Positions 17,253 to 25,600 of a stretch of 64,000 bases of DNA are shown piece after piece. Both the position numbers and the translations under genes were made by a program. How positions within the stretch are numbered: the first letter of the stretch is position 1; each line of letters begins with the position of its first letter. Location: the NCBI RefSeq assembly GCF_902770715.1, contig NZ_CACXTS010000008.1:1-64000 (forward strand), in the 5' to 3' direction. This stretch comes from an uncultured Methanobrevibacter sp. Lineage in GTDB: Archaea > Methanobacteriota > Methanobacteria > Methanobacteriales > Methanobacteriaceae. The notes beneath the pieces are model-generated. The model was not told the origin of the DNA. It worked only from the letters and a program-made list of their open reading frames with translations, and did not search any database.

Positions 17253-18616
17253 TAAACCACCCTATATTCTGTCCATTTGTTTGAGAAATATCTGTAAACG
17301 TAAATTCCTGCCCTTACATACCAGTCAATAAACATAGCTATCCAAGTTCCGAACACTCCAATGCCCATCCAATCGGCTATGACATAGGATAATCCTATTC
17401 TGCAGATGAACATTACTGCCAGACTGATGTACATTACTGATTTTGAATCTCCTGCCCCTCTGAATGTAGAAGGCAGTGTGAAGGAAATCGGCCAGATTAT
17501 TATTGCAAATATTCCATGCCAGATAACCATTTCCGTGGTCATTGCTGCAGTTTGAGCTGACAGGTTGTAAATGCCTAAAATTAGAGGCAAGCCTGCAAAA
17601 ATCAACAGGTTTATGACAATATGTGAGATTATAACAATCACTAAGCATTTCTTATTATAATACCTTGCCTGTTCATAATCATTGGCTCCGACACATCTTG
17701 AAATGACTGCAGTCAAACCTAAATTGATTGCAAAACCGGGCAATACTGAAAATATTCCGATTGCATAACCAACTGAGTTTGCGGCTATCGCCATTGTTCC
17801 GAATGTTGAAACCAAACTTAAAACCAATACCCTTCCCAATTGGAAAAGCCCGTTTTCAACACCATATGGAATGCCGACCTGGAGAACTTTCTTAAGGATC
17901 TTAAAGTCAAACTTATGCTTTAATGTTCTTTTGATATGCAATTTATAGTCTTCATCAACAACGAAATGCAGTATCAGAATTGCAGCCAGTGCCCTTGAAA
18001 TGACTGTCGGAATAGCCACCCCGCGAACGTCCCAACCAAGATAGTAAATGCATATTGCATTTCCAATAACGTTTAAGACATCGCAGACTAACAATATCTT
18101 CATTGGAAGTGATGCGTTATTGGTTGTTCTGAATATTGCTGCACCTGCATTATAAATTGCCAAAAATGGAATCGAAAGAGCTACAATATATAAATATACA
18201 TCGGCATTTGCCCAAACATCCGCTTCAATTTGGCCAAATAATATCCCTATTAGAAATTGCCTTAAAATGACAACTGCAATCATCATGACTGTAGATAGGA
18301 TAGTTGAAAACCAAATGAGCTGAGTTGCAGAGTTTTGTGCCTTTTCAATTTGATTGTCGCCTAGATACTGGCCGGCCACCACAGCCCCACCGGTTCCAAG
18401 AGCAGAAAATGAAAAAATAAGAAGCTGAACCAGAAAGTCAACTAAAGAAACTCCTGAAATAGCTGCTTCACCTAGCGATGCAACCATGATGGAATCGGCT
18501 AGGCCTACACAGAATTCCAAACCGTATTCTATTAAAAGTGGAATGAATAAGGCGAGTAATGCTCTATTTGAATAGATATAACCTTCAGGAGTTTTTATTA
18601 AGTTGCTAACGTTCAT
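17252..18616 (-). CDS. MATE family multidrug exporter
   Basis: 454 residues with about 12 membrane helices in two homologous halves. Typical motifs: ALFIPLLIEYGLEFCVGLADSIMV near the N-terminus, GTGGAVVAGQYLG, and VLPGFAINLGLTAVISRCVGAND at the start of the second half. Exports drugs or metabolites using a cation gradient. Upstream of the acetyltransferase and esterase genes and only eight bases downstream of the flavoprotein gene. A second MATE gene lies at 53992. Confidence 0.93.
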   Translation of the reverse strand: MNVSNLIKTPEGYIYSNRALLALFIPLLIEYGLEFCVGLADSIMVASLGEAAISGVSLVDFLVQLLIFSFSALGTGGAVVAGQYLGDNQIEKAQNSATQLIWFSTILSTVMMIAVVILRQFLIGILFGQIEADVWANADVYLYIVALSIPFLAIYNAGAAIFRTTNNASLPMKILLVCDVLNVIGNAICIYYLGWDVRGVAIPTVISRALAAILILHFVVDEDYKLHIKRTLKHKFDFKILKKVLQVGIPYGVENGLFQLGRVLVLSLVSTFGTMAIAANSVGYAIGIFSVLPGFAINLGLTAVISRCVGANDYEQARYYNKKCLVIVIISHIVINLLIFAGLPLILGIYNLSAQTAAMTTEMVIWHGIFAIIIWPISFTLPSTFRGAGDSKSVMYISLAVMFICRIGLSYVIADWMGIGVFGTWIAMFIDWYVRAGIYVYRYFSNKWTEYRVV

Positions 18617-18624
18617 ATAAAAAT

Positions 18625-19260
18625 TTACCTTATAAAGTTTGTACGAGGTTTAGGCTCTTCGGTAACTGTTAAACCATTCTCAGCACCTGCTTCAAGACAT
18701 TTTAAGAAAAATGCCATATTATGAGCCAATTGCCTCATAGTGCCTAATCCCTCTTCATCCTGCATTACTTCTTCAGGAGTGTTTCCATGAACCATATTCC
18801 AGTAAAAGGATGAAATGATAGGCATCTGGGAAATACCCAAATATTTGATTAACTGATCATAAGTTGCTGTTGTACCGCCTCTTCTTGCAGAGCAGACTAC
18901 AGCTCCAGGCTTATGTTTGAATGCTTCTGCTCCGGCGCCGTGAGAGTTTGAGTAAAATGCGCGGTCTAAAAATGAGGTCATTGATCCGTTTGCACTTGCA
19001 TAGTAAACAGGTGAGCCGAATACGAATCCGTCAGCATCATATGCTTTTTCGACAAATTCATTAACAACATCCTTGTCAAATGTGCATTTGCCCAATTCGC
19101 CGCATTTGCCGCATGCAATGCATCCGGTAATCGGTTTTGTCTTAATCCAGAATATTTCAGTTTCAATGCCTTCATCATTTAAGGTTTTTGCAACTTCGCT
19201 TAAAGCGGTATAGGTACAACCCCCTTTGTGGGGACTGCCGTTAACTAACAATACTTTCAT
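18625..19260 (-). CDS. Iron-sulfur flavoprotein-like NAD(P)H:FMN reductase family protein
   Basis: 211 residues. Flavodoxin fold with the FMN loop NGSPHKGGCTYTAL (7-20). A compact cysteine set GCIACGKCGELGKCTFD (about 47-63) is as in methanogen iron-sulfur flavoproteins. GSPVYYASANGSMTSFLDR is the second flavin-contact loop. It probably carries electrons between ferredoxin and small acceptors such as oxygen species. Directly abuts apgM with no spacer. Confidence 0.87.
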   Translation of the reverse strand: MKVLLVNGSPHKGGCTYTALSEVAKTLNDEGIETEIFWIKTKPITGCIACGKCGELGKCTFDKDVVNEFVEKAYDADGFVFGSPVYYASANGSMTSFLDRAFYSNSHGAGAEAFKHKPGAVVCSARRGGTTATYDQLIKYLGISQMPIISSFYWNMVHGNTPEEVMQDEEGLGTMRQLAHNMAFFLKCLEAGAENGLTVTEEPKPRTNFIR

Positions 19261-20472
19261 TTAATAATCTCCATCTATTAATCTTTGAACAAGGAAATGT
19301 CCTTTTTTGAATTCAAGTGAACCTTTTTTAACACCCTCTTCATCAAATGATTCGCATTCATCACCTTCACGGGCTGAATCATAGATTACTAAAGGCACAT
19401 TATCGCGAGTGTGTGTTCCAACGCTGATTGGAGTTGGGTGGTCAGGCAAAATTGCCACCCTGAAATCCTCGCCTTGCAGACTTTCGATAATCGGACCGAC
19501 AATGCATTCATCGATTCTTTCAATAGCCTTGACTTTTTCAGCAGTATTTTTAGCATGTCCTGCTTCATCAGGAGCTTCAATATGAATCAACAACAAATCA
19601 GTTTCCTTCAATGCTTCAATACCATATTCTCCTTTTTGCTTGTAGTCTGTGTCAAAGTATCCGGTAGCACCCGGAACATTTACGATGTTCATTCCTGCAA
19701 AGTTTCCAATACCCTTAAGCAGGTCAACACCGGTGATTACTGAAGCGGTAATTCCATAGGTCTCTTCAAAGTTAGGCAAGCTTGGAGTTACGCCTTGTCC
19801 CCATAGCCATACCATATTGGCAGGAATATCTCTTTTTTGGTTAACTTCAGCATCTTTAAGGTATTCCTTTGACTCAAACATTATCTGTTGGATTTCCTGA
19901 GCCAGTTCACAGTCACCAAACAGATTATCGGCTAACTTTTCACCGACCATGTCATGAGGAGGAACTGTTTGGATGCTGGATAAGATTTCTGCATCTTCAA
20001 CACTGTCACAGGAGTAGATGAACAGATGCCTATAGCTTACGCCTGTGTAGAATTTTCCTTTGAAATCAGGATATTTTTCATTGAAATATTCATTCAAACC
20101 TTTCATTAGCTCATCAGCCTCTTCAGTTGAAATGTGGCCTGCATTAAAGTCATCCATTTCACCATTTTCGCTGAATATTGTATTGCATCTGAATATTACA
20201 TCGCACGGGGTTGTTGGAATGCCTTCGCTTCCGGCTTCCAATGGTCCACGGCCAGTATAGAAATCGGCAGGATTGTATCCGAAAATGCTCATATTGGCCA
20301 CGTCTGAACCTGGGGTGTACTGTTCCGGAACATTATTTGTAAATCCGCCAAATCCGCCACGTGCCAATTTGTCTATATTTGGAGTATTTGCCACCATTAA
20401 AGGAGTTTTACCATCTAATTCGTCTACAGGATAATCGCTAGACCCATCTGGGATAAATATTACGTATTTCAT
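19261..20472 (-). CDS. apgM: Cofactor-independent phosphoglycerate mutase (archaeal type)
   Basis: 403 residues. Alkaline-phosphatase-fold enzyme interconverting 3- and 2-phosphoglycerate in gluconeogenesis. Signature parts: MKYVIFIPDGSSDYP (metal Asp), SDVANMSIFGYNP with the catalytic Ser, TGRGPLEAGSEGI, HIEAPDEAGH and LPDHPTPISVGTHT metal ligands near the C-terminus. Complete length. A T-rich spacer separates it from hom downstream in the genome (20473-20503). Confidence 0.93.
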   Translation of the reverse strand: MKYVIFIPDGSSDYPVDELDGKTPLMVANTPNIDKLARGGFGGFTNNVPEQYTPGSDVANMSIFGYNPADFYTGRGPLEAGSEGIPTTPCDVIFRCNTIFSENGEMDDFNAGHISTEEADELMKGLNEYFNEKYPDFKGKFYTGVSYRHLFIYSCDSVEDAEILSSIQTVPPHDMVGEKLADNLFGDCELAQEIQQIMFESKEYLKDAEVNQKRDIPANMVWLWGQGVTPSLPNFEETYGITASVITGVDLLKGIGNFAGMNIVNVPGATGYFDTDYKQKGEYGIEALKETDLLLIHIEAPDEAGHAKNTAEKVKAIERIDECIVGPIIESLQGEDFRVAILPDHPTPISVGTHTRDNVPLVIYDSAREGDECESFDEEGVKKGSLEFKKGHFLVQRLIDGDY

Positions 20473-20503
20473 GTTATCAAAAATAAATAAAAAAAGAATT
20501 TAA

Positions 20504-21523
20504 TTAGTTTTTATTTTTTAAAATACTAATTAAATCAGTCAACATCGCAGAAGCAGTTTCAAGAGATCCTGCTCCAAGTCCAATTACGGATACTTCATCG
20601 GCCAAATCGGTTTTGATTGTAGCCATGTTTAAAGTACCGCTTACATCATAGGAACTTCCCCTTCTAACCAAACGAGGAGATACCTGCAAATTGTCAGGAG
20701 ATACTTCAGCTATCAATTTGATTAAGTAGTCATCCTTTTTAGCCAGTTCAATAGCCTCGGAATTGATATTTGAAATACCTTCAACTTTAACATCACTGTA
20801 TGTTGCGTCGATTCCTAAAAGGGAATTGGCTAAAATTACAGTTTTACAGGCTGCATCAATACCTTCAACATCTTGAGTTGGGTCGGTTTCGGCTATTCCT
20901 AAATCTTGTGACTCTTTTAAAATAACTTCATAATCTGACCCTTCAGAGGTCATTCTTGATAAAATGTAATTGGTAGTACCGTTTAAGATACCCTTAATTG
21001 ATTTTATTTCACATGATGCCAATGTGTCTCTTGTGAAATTGATGATTGGCATTGATCCGCCAACACTAGCCTCATACTTAAATTCAACGCCTGCCTTTTC
21101 AGCAGCGCCAACAACTTCTTTGAATTTGAGTGCCAAATGTCCCTTATTTGATGTCACTACATCTTTTCCTTGTTCAAATGCTTTTAGTGTTAATGAAAGT
21201 GCAGGTTCCGCATCTTTAATATTAGTAGGAGTTGCTTCTATAAGACAATCGTATTCAACGGCATCCAAAACATCTGCACCACTTACATCAGACCCAAATT
21301 CAGGATATGCTGATAGTTTTCCTTCTTCATTCTTTGTCTTTACAAGTAACAATTCATCTAATCCATCTTGTGAGATTGCAGATGAAGATGAATCGGCTGC
21401 AGCTACAACCTTCACTGCAATACCTGTTTTATCCTTAATCAAATCCTTCTTCATGGAAAGCGCATTAGCCACACCTTGGCCAACTGAACCAAATCCCATG
21501 ATAATGACTCTACATTCATCCAT
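20504..21523 (-). CDS. hom: Homoserine dehydrogenase
   Basis: 339 residues from ATG at 21523 (frame open to 21535). NAD(P)-binding [10 protein letters not shown] near the N-terminus, and [18 protein letters not shown] with [15 protein letters not shown], the homoserine dehydrogenase signature. Reduces aspartate semialdehyde to homoserine for threonine and methionine. The regulatory ACT domain is absent here but is encoded by the gene immediately upstream (21536), a split arrangement. With metX and metY in this window it supports a homoserine route to homocysteine. Confidence 0.94.
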   Translation of the reverse strand: MDECRVIIMGFGSVGQGVANALSMKKDLIKDKTGIAVKVVAAADSSSSAISQDGLDELLLVKTKNEEGKLSAYPEFGSDVSGADVLDAVEYDCLIEATPTNIKDAEPALSLTLKAFEQGKDVVTSNKGHLALKFKEVVGAAEKAGVEFKYEASVGGSMPIINFTRDTLASCEIKSIKGILNGTTNYILSRMTSEGSDYEVILKESQDLGIAETDPTQDVEGIDAACKTVILANSLLGIDATYSDVKVEGISNINSEAIELAKKDDYLIKLIAEVSPDNLQVSPRLVRRGSSYDVSGTLNMATIKTDLADEVSVIGLGAGSLETASAMLTDLISILKNKN

Positions 21524-21535
21524 AATAATCATCAC

Positions 21536-22021
21536 TTAAACTTCATTAATAACCAATAAATCTTTTTCTTCTGCAATTTCTGCAATTCTATTAAATACAG
21601 TCTGCTTTAAACCAATGTCCGCTTCAATATTAATTAATGCAGTTGATTTTTCTTCGCCGTTTAATTTAATATCAAATGCAACAATGACAACACCATCAAG
21701 AGCATTAATTCTGTCCATAGTGTCCCTTAAATCCTGATCTACAATATGACCAAAGAAAATAGTAGTTATTTTTTCCTTTTTAACAATACCATCCATTTCA
21801 ATAATGGTGAATCCTAACTCTTCAAATTTGTTAACTACATTTTTAAGGTCTTCATGCTCTCCTTCCAAAGTTAGTTGAACTGGAACTTTACCATTGTCAT
21901 TTTTATAGTCCCTTTTATGGATAACAGTTACCAGATTAGCACCAAATGCACTTATTGGTTCTAATGCTTTAACTAATTGTCCTGGACTGTCTAAAAGTTC
22001 TAGAACTAAATCCATTCTCAT
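21536..22021 (-). CDS. ACT-domain amino-acid-binding protein
   Basis: 161 residues. The N-terminal part (MDLVLELLDSPGQLVKALEPI...GANLVTVIHKRD) is a classic ACT domain. The second half (TTIFFGHIVDQDLRDTMDRIN) forms another ACT-like unit. Its stop codon touches the hom start region, so it is very likely an amino-acid sensor controlling homoserine dehydrogenase in trans. The effector (threonine or methionine?) cannot be told. Confidence 0.88.
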   Translation of the reverse strand: MRMDLVLELLDSPGQLVKALEPISAFGANLVTVIHKRDYKNDNGKVPVQLTLEGEHEDLKNVVNKFEELGFTIIEMDGIVKKEKITTIFFGHIVDQDLRDTMDRINALDGVVIVAFDIKLNGEEKSTALINIEADIGLKQTVFNRIAEIAEEKDLLVINEV

Positions 22022-22031
22022 TTAAATCCCT

Positions 22032-22247
22032 CTAACCTGTCCAATCTGCTTTTTTAACAACAAGATTTCCTTCTTTATCAATCCTAGCGTTTCTTAATAT
22101 TTTTTCAGGGTTTTTCGCTTGAGATTTATCTTCACGAGTTAAATTTAAATTATCAGTAATATACCAGGTTTCGTCTGAATCTGGAATGTCTTCTAATATT
22201 TTTGAGAATTTTTCAATAATGTCTTCCGCATCTTTTTCGATTGTCAT
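22032..22247 (-). CDS. gatC: Archaeal GatC-like Asp-tRNA(Asn) amidotransferase subunit
   Basis: 71 residues. The acidic N-terminal helix (EKDAEDIIEKFSKILEDIP) followed by ETWYITDNLNLTRED and a C-terminal KADWTG matches the small archaeal GatC. GatC stabilises GatAB, which amidates Asp-tRNA(Asn) or Glu. gatA and gatB are not in the window. First gene of gatC-ACT-hom; ribosome site AGGAG. Short length makes the call less certain. Confidence 0.7.
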   Translation of the reverse strand: MTIEKDAEDIIEKFSKILEDIPDSDETWYITDNLNLTREDKSQAKNPEKILRNARIDKEGNLVVKKADWTG

Positions 22248-22370
22248 AATAAAACTCCTATTAATTAATAATATAATTATTATGTTTTTTGATATTAATA
22301 AATGTAAAGATTTAGACTTGAAAAATAAGACTAAAATAAAAAATTTGATAAAAAAATAGACTATAAAACG

Positions 22371-22424
22371 TCAATATCCATATTGTAGGATTTCAATCCC
22401 ACAATATTACCCTTTGGATATTGA
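22371..22424 (-). other. Strong hairpin in the leader region upstream of gatC
   Basis: TCAATATCCA (22371-22380) pairs perfectly with TGGATATTGA (22415-22424); inside, TATTGT pairs with ACAATA (22381-22386/22401-22406) and GGAT with ATCC (22388-22391/22396-22399). On the minus strand T-rich tracts follow (about 22335-22365), so it may end a short leader transcript. Two competing pairings lie upstream: AAATAGA (22442-22448) with TCTATTT (22480-22486), or AAATCTA with TAGATTT (22435-22441/22445-22451). A leader/attenuator or small RNA is possible; no family recognised. Confidence 0.45.
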
Positions 22425-22505
22425 TTAACCCAATAAATCTAAAATAGATTTTTAAAAAATCCATTTGGAGTTTAAAAACTCTATTTGTATATTGTTGCAA
22501 ATAAT

Positions 22506-22513
22506 ATATAAAT
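22506..22513 (-). promoter_or_regulatory. TATA-like box upstream of the gatC leader hairpin
   Basis: TTTATATA on the minus strand, about 25 bases before the inverted-repeat region at 22371-22486. Read on the plus strand the same site gives ATATATAAA and could instead serve the folded segment at 22529-22630, so the direction is unresolved. Confidence 0.35.
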
Positions 22514-22528
22514 CTAATCATCATTTAT

Positions 22529-22630
22529 AAATTGCAAGGAGTGTACTTTCTATGCGAAACTGAACCCAAAGATGCACGGGTAAAGAACATCAAAAACAAA
22601 AGCATATAAAATTGTTTTTCCCTGCAATTT
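22529..22630. ncRNA. Putative folded RNA of about 100 nt
   Basis: AAATTGCA (22529-22536) pairs perfectly with TGCAATTT (22623-22630), closing a 102-base segment. Inside, ACCC (22564-22567) can pair with GGGT (22578-22581). The segment is less AT-rich than the spacer around it and holds no ORF with a ribosome site. TATA-like sequence lies just left of it. It might be an independent RNA on either strand, or the 3' part of the small-peptide transcript from the right. Strand and family are undetermined. Confidence 0.35.
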
Positions 22631-22651
22631 AAAGGAGAATTCATTAAGGCA

Positions 22652-22753
22652 TCACATTAGATTAATTATTGCCAATGTGAATATTAACACTAAATACCAT
22701 ATTAACATGATATTTAAAGCAATTAAACATCTAATTTTGCTTAAAATATCCAC
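22652..22753 (-). CDS. 33-residue single-TM peptide
   Basis: A GTG start (22751-22753) sits seven bases behind a full ribosome site AAGGAGG (22761-22767). The peptide begins MDILSKIRCLIALNIM and ends LAIINLM: about 25 consecutive hydrophobic residues after two basic ones, a single membrane helix. The strength and spacing of the ribosome site in an otherwise empty region make translation likely. It could be a membrane toxin-like peptide, a small subunit or a regulator. No homolog is recognised. Confidence 0.55.
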   Translation of the reverse strand: MDILSKIRCLIALNIMLIWYLVLIFTLAIINLM

Positions 22754-22850
22754 AATGAATCCTCCTTTTAGATTTATTGGATTGCCAAGTAGAATTCTCA
22801 TCAAAAAAAAAGAATTGAATCAAACTCATGAGAATATTATCAAATATAAT
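22735..22850 (-). CDS. Possible upstream small ORF with structured ribosome site
   Basis: A second full ribosome site AAGGAGG (22855-22861) precedes an open frame of about 38 codons (ATT at 22850, or ATG at 22829) ending TAG at about 22735, overlapping the start of the 33-residue peptide gene. Its product would be hydrophilic at the end (SNKSKRR). The ribosome site can fold back on CTCCT (22868-22872). This may be a regulatory leader ORF rather than a functional protein. Confidence 0.3.
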
Positions 22851-22911
22851 ATCACCTCCTTGGACTTAGGAGTTACAGTTTGATTCTTATATTAAATTTA
22901 AAAATATTTAA
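22817..22911 (-). promoter_or_regulatory. Promoter and stem-loop leader of the small-peptide transcript
   Basis: On the minus strand TTTAAATATT (about 22902-22911) looks like a TATA box. Just downstream, GAATCAAACT and AGTTTGATTC (22877-22886 and 22817-22826) form a perfect 10-base inverted repeat enclosing the first ribosome site, which is itself half of a five-base hairpin (CTCCT/AGGAG). A transcript starting near 22886 would therefore begin in a structure that hides its ribosome site, suggesting translational control. Confidence 0.4.
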
Positions 22912-23000
22912 ACCTTTATTTTATAATTTAAGAACTAAAAATTGCTTTAAACTAATAAAATTGTATTAAAATAAAAAATAGGTTAAAACAGGAAAAATTA

Positions 23001-24449
23001 TTATAAATATTTTGAAATATCTGTATCTTTAATAATTTTCTTCCTTAAGATTTTATCGATACCTGTCCCATATTGTGCTGCCTTTTTGGGCCTGTAGGCT
23101 ATTTCATAGTCAAGGCCTTCTTCAAAAGCCAATTTTCTTAAGATGCTTTTCCTCATATCATCATGCATTGAAACAATCTTTTTGTTGTCAGGAATATTTA
23201 ATACAAGCTCAACAAGAGTCTTATCCAAAAATGGCAATCTTAACTCAACGCCATTGAGCATAGAGCATGCATCATCCCTTTCCAGATTAACATGATACAT
23301 GTTGGACATGTCAACTCTCAAATCGTAATTTAGTGTACCGTCAACAAAGCTTTTAAGATATCTTTTATATCCTCCAAACAGCTCATCAGCACCTTGGCCT
23401 GAAAAGGCTACTTTAATGCCGTCATCAGCCACCATTTTGGTTGCAAAATAAGTAGTCAATCCTACGCCTACCTTCATCAGATTGTCATCCCCGATGGCCT
23501 TGACAACTTGAGGCAACGCTTCACGCACCAACTCTTCTGTGACTTCACATATTTCCAAATCCATATTCAGGAATTTTGAAGCGTAAATTGCAGCTTCAAC
23601 ATCCTGTGAGCCTTCGGCGCCCACTGCATAAAGCTTGACTTTCAATGGTATGTTTTCTGAAATCTCTTTTAAAAGAAGAGCTAAATATGAACTGTCAAGA
23701 CCACCTGAAAATATTACACCAAGCTCCCGTAATCCTTCAACTCTTTTAATAACGCTTAATCTTAACATCTTGTCTATTTTAGCTACGTCACCATCAAAGA
23801 TCTTTTCATAGATTGCTTGAGATGGAGATATATCCTCCCAGTTGTAAAGTATGTGTTCAGGTTTTAATGTGTCAATGTCAGTTAATCCCACTTCCTTTAA
23901 TGATTGTCTGGTTGATGCGAATCCTTTAATGTCCTTATTTTGGGAGTAGAACAATGGCTTTACACCTAACGGATCTCTTGCAATTGCCAGATTTTCCCCG
24001 TCATATACTGCAAAGGCATAATCGCCGTCAATTAATCTGATTGCCGCTTGAACTGCCTTAAGCAAGTCCATCTTTTTGGCATAGAAATCTATTAGATATA
24101 ATAAAATTTCGCTGTCTGAGGTAATTTCCTCTTCAACGCCCACCTTATTCAAGAAATTCTTCATAGTTCTGAAGTTATATATCTCGCCATTGAAAACAAG
24201 AGTCAGATTGTCATTTGAAATCGGCTGTGTTCTTGATACTCTTTCATTCAAATCATATATTGAAAGCAGATTGTGGCCAAAAGCTATCTCATAATCATTA
24301 TCATCGTTAAATTCATCCAAGTCAATGTCTGTATAAATCTTATCCAAACAAACTCCTGAAGAATCCTGACCTCTGTTTTTTGAGGCTTTAAGCATTTTTA
24401 CAATATCATTTCCCTTAAAATTGCCTTGCAGGCCAACAATAGAACACAT
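23001..24449 (-). CDS. asnB: Asparagine synthase (glutamine-hydrolysing)
   Basis: 482 residues. Cys2 nucleophile of the class II glutaminase (MCSIVGLQG), NRGQDSSGV, and LVFNGEIYNF, followed by the ATP-pyrophosphatase domain with GVIFSGGLDSSYLALLL (about 240-256) and FSGQGADELFGGYKRYL. Makes asparagine, or a related amide, from aspartate, glutamine and ATP. Slightly shorter than bacterial AsnB. Monocistronic, with T-rich tracts on both sides. Confidence 0.92.
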   Translation of the reverse strand: MCSIVGLQGNFKGNDIVKMLKASKNRGQDSSGVCLDKIYTDIDLDEFNDDNDYEIAFGHNLLSIYDLNERVSRTQPISNDNLTLVFNGEIYNFRTMKNFLNKVGVEEEITSDSEILLYLIDFYAKKMDLLKAVQAAIRLIDGDYAFAVYDGENLAIARDPLGVKPLFYSQNKDIKGFASTRQSLKEVGLTDIDTLKPEHILYNWEDISPSQAIYEKIFDGDVAKIDKMLRLSVIKRVEGLRELGVIFSGGLDSSYLALLLKEISENIPLKVKLYAVGAEGSQDVEAAIYASKFLNMDLEICEVTEELVREALPQVVKAIGDDNLMKVGVGLTTYFATKMVADDGIKVAFSGQGADELFGGYKRYLKSFVDGTLNYDLRVDMSNMYHVNLERDDACSMLNGVELRLPFLDKTLVELVLNIPDNKKIVSMHDDMRKSILRKLAFEEGLDYEIAYRPKKAAQYGTGIDKILRKKIIKDTDISKYL

Positions 24450-24483
24450 GATATAATATTATAAACTAATAATACTTAAAATT

Positions 24484-24509
24484 TTAAAAAAAAAAGAAAA
24501 AGAAAAAAA
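24484..24509 (-). terminator. T-rich terminator after the zinc-ribbon gene
   Basis: Ten bases past the stop of the small zinc-ribbon gene the minus strand carries T tracts of 7, 5 and 12, an archaeal-type termination signal separating it from asnB. Confidence 0.5.
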
Positions 24510-24518
24510 GTGAGCTGA

Positions 24519-24797
24519 TTAATCATTTGCCCATCTTTTTAATTTAGGAAATACTTCCTTCATCATTGCGCTTGCTTCATCCTTGTCAATTTCCGGATGA
24601 ACTTCAACCATTTTGCCGATGCAGAAATTCATCATCTCATCCATTGTCATGTCTGAAGTGAATTCACCATCTTTAAAGCAGTACATGCAGTAATCTTCAT
24701 TTTTGCTGCCGTCTGCATTGGTTCCGAAGAGTTCTTCATCAGCTAAAGGCATTGCACATGATTGACAGAATTTTTGGTTTTCAAAGTCATTCATCAT
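24519..24797 (-). CDS. Small zinc-ribbon protein (putative Zn_ribbon_2 type)
   Basis: 92 residues. The N-terminal motif FCQSCAMPL...DYCMYCFKDG gives two CxxC pairs (about 11-14 and 37-40), a treble-clef-like ribbon seen in small proteins of many anaerobes. A helical C-terminus (MTMDEMMNFCIGKM; DEASAMMKEVFPKL) follows. Function unknown; probably cytoplasmic. Single gene preceded by GGTGAT and followed by the T-rich terminator. Confidence 0.8.
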   Translation of the reverse strand: MMNDFENQKFCQSCAMPLADEELFGTNADGSKNEDYCMYCFKDGEFTSDMTMDEMMNFCIGKMVEVHPEIDKDEASAMMKEVFPKLKRWAND

Positions 24798-24865
24798 ATC
24801 ACCATCAACTATATTTTACCACCATCATATTTAAATCAATACATAGAGCATTTGAATACTAATGA

Positions 24866-25591
24866 TTATATCGCCACGTCGGTTTTAGTGAAATAAATGT
24901 AAGAAATAGCCAATCCTATTAAGAAAGTGACCAAAATAATCCCATAAGATACTGTTGGGCTTGTTGCATATTCCGCTATTTCACCGGAGGCTATTAGATA
25001 TGGACAAACCCAAGGCACGTACGGAGCCCAAGTTTGGCCATAAATAAGCATATTCACCAGTGTCAAACCTGCACCGCCAACCATTGCAGGCACCATATTT
25101 GTAATGAACAATGAAAGAAATACAAATGGGGAGAATGTTAAAAACAGCAGGATATTTGCAAACAGAAGCTGTGCAAAGCTATCCATAAACAACTTTAACG
25201 TGAAACCCTCAAGACCTGCAATGAAACCGAAGACAAGTGCTGAAAGACTTGTAACAACAGTCAAGATTAAAATCCACACCAGAAACATCACATATTTGCT
25301 TGCCAGGAATTTTCCTCTGGATATCGGAATGGTCAGCATGGTCTTTAGAGTATGTTCGTTATATTCCCTTCCGAATAGATAGGATATCATTATTGAAAAA
25401 AGCATGATAGCAAACAATGCTGACATGTACATGTTCACATTGGTGAACAGCATGTCGAAAGTGCTTCCCTCATCAAATGCAAAAACTGCAATAAACATTA
25501 ACAAAGGAGGAAGAACTGCCCCCATTAAGCTTAACAAAAATATATTTGACCTTTTAAGCTTTAGAAATTCCATTTTAATAAAAGTTAACAT
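24866..25591 (-). CDS. ABC transporter permease (ABC-2 type)
   Basis: 241 residues with six membrane helices in the order typical of small BcrB/NatB-like permeases: MLTFIKMEFLKLKRSNIFLLSL at the start, and FGREYNEHTLKTMLTIPISRGKFLASK as the cytoplasmic coupling segment. Nine bases downstream of its ATPase gene. Together they probably export a lipid-active or peptide compound, or give immunity to one; the substrate is unknown. Confidence 0.88.
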   Translation of the reverse strand: MLTFIKMEFLKLKRSNIFLLSLMGAVLPPLLMFIAVFAFDEGSTFDMLFTNVNMYMSALFAIMLFSIMISYLFGREYNEHTLKTMLTIPISRGKFLASKYVMFLVWILILTVVTSLSALVFGFIAGLEGFTLKLFMDSFAQLLFANILLFLTFSPFVFLSLFITNMVPAMVGGAGLTLVNMLIYGQTWAPYVPWVCPYLIASGEIAEYATSPTVSYGIILVTFLIGLAISYIYFTKTDVAI

Positions 25592-25600
25592 ATTATCACC

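Noticed and set aside
22677-22883. Plus-strand open frame of 68 codons in the non-coding region
   Set aside because: No ribosome site, and it is antisense to the minus-strand small peptide genes that do have perfect ribosome sites.
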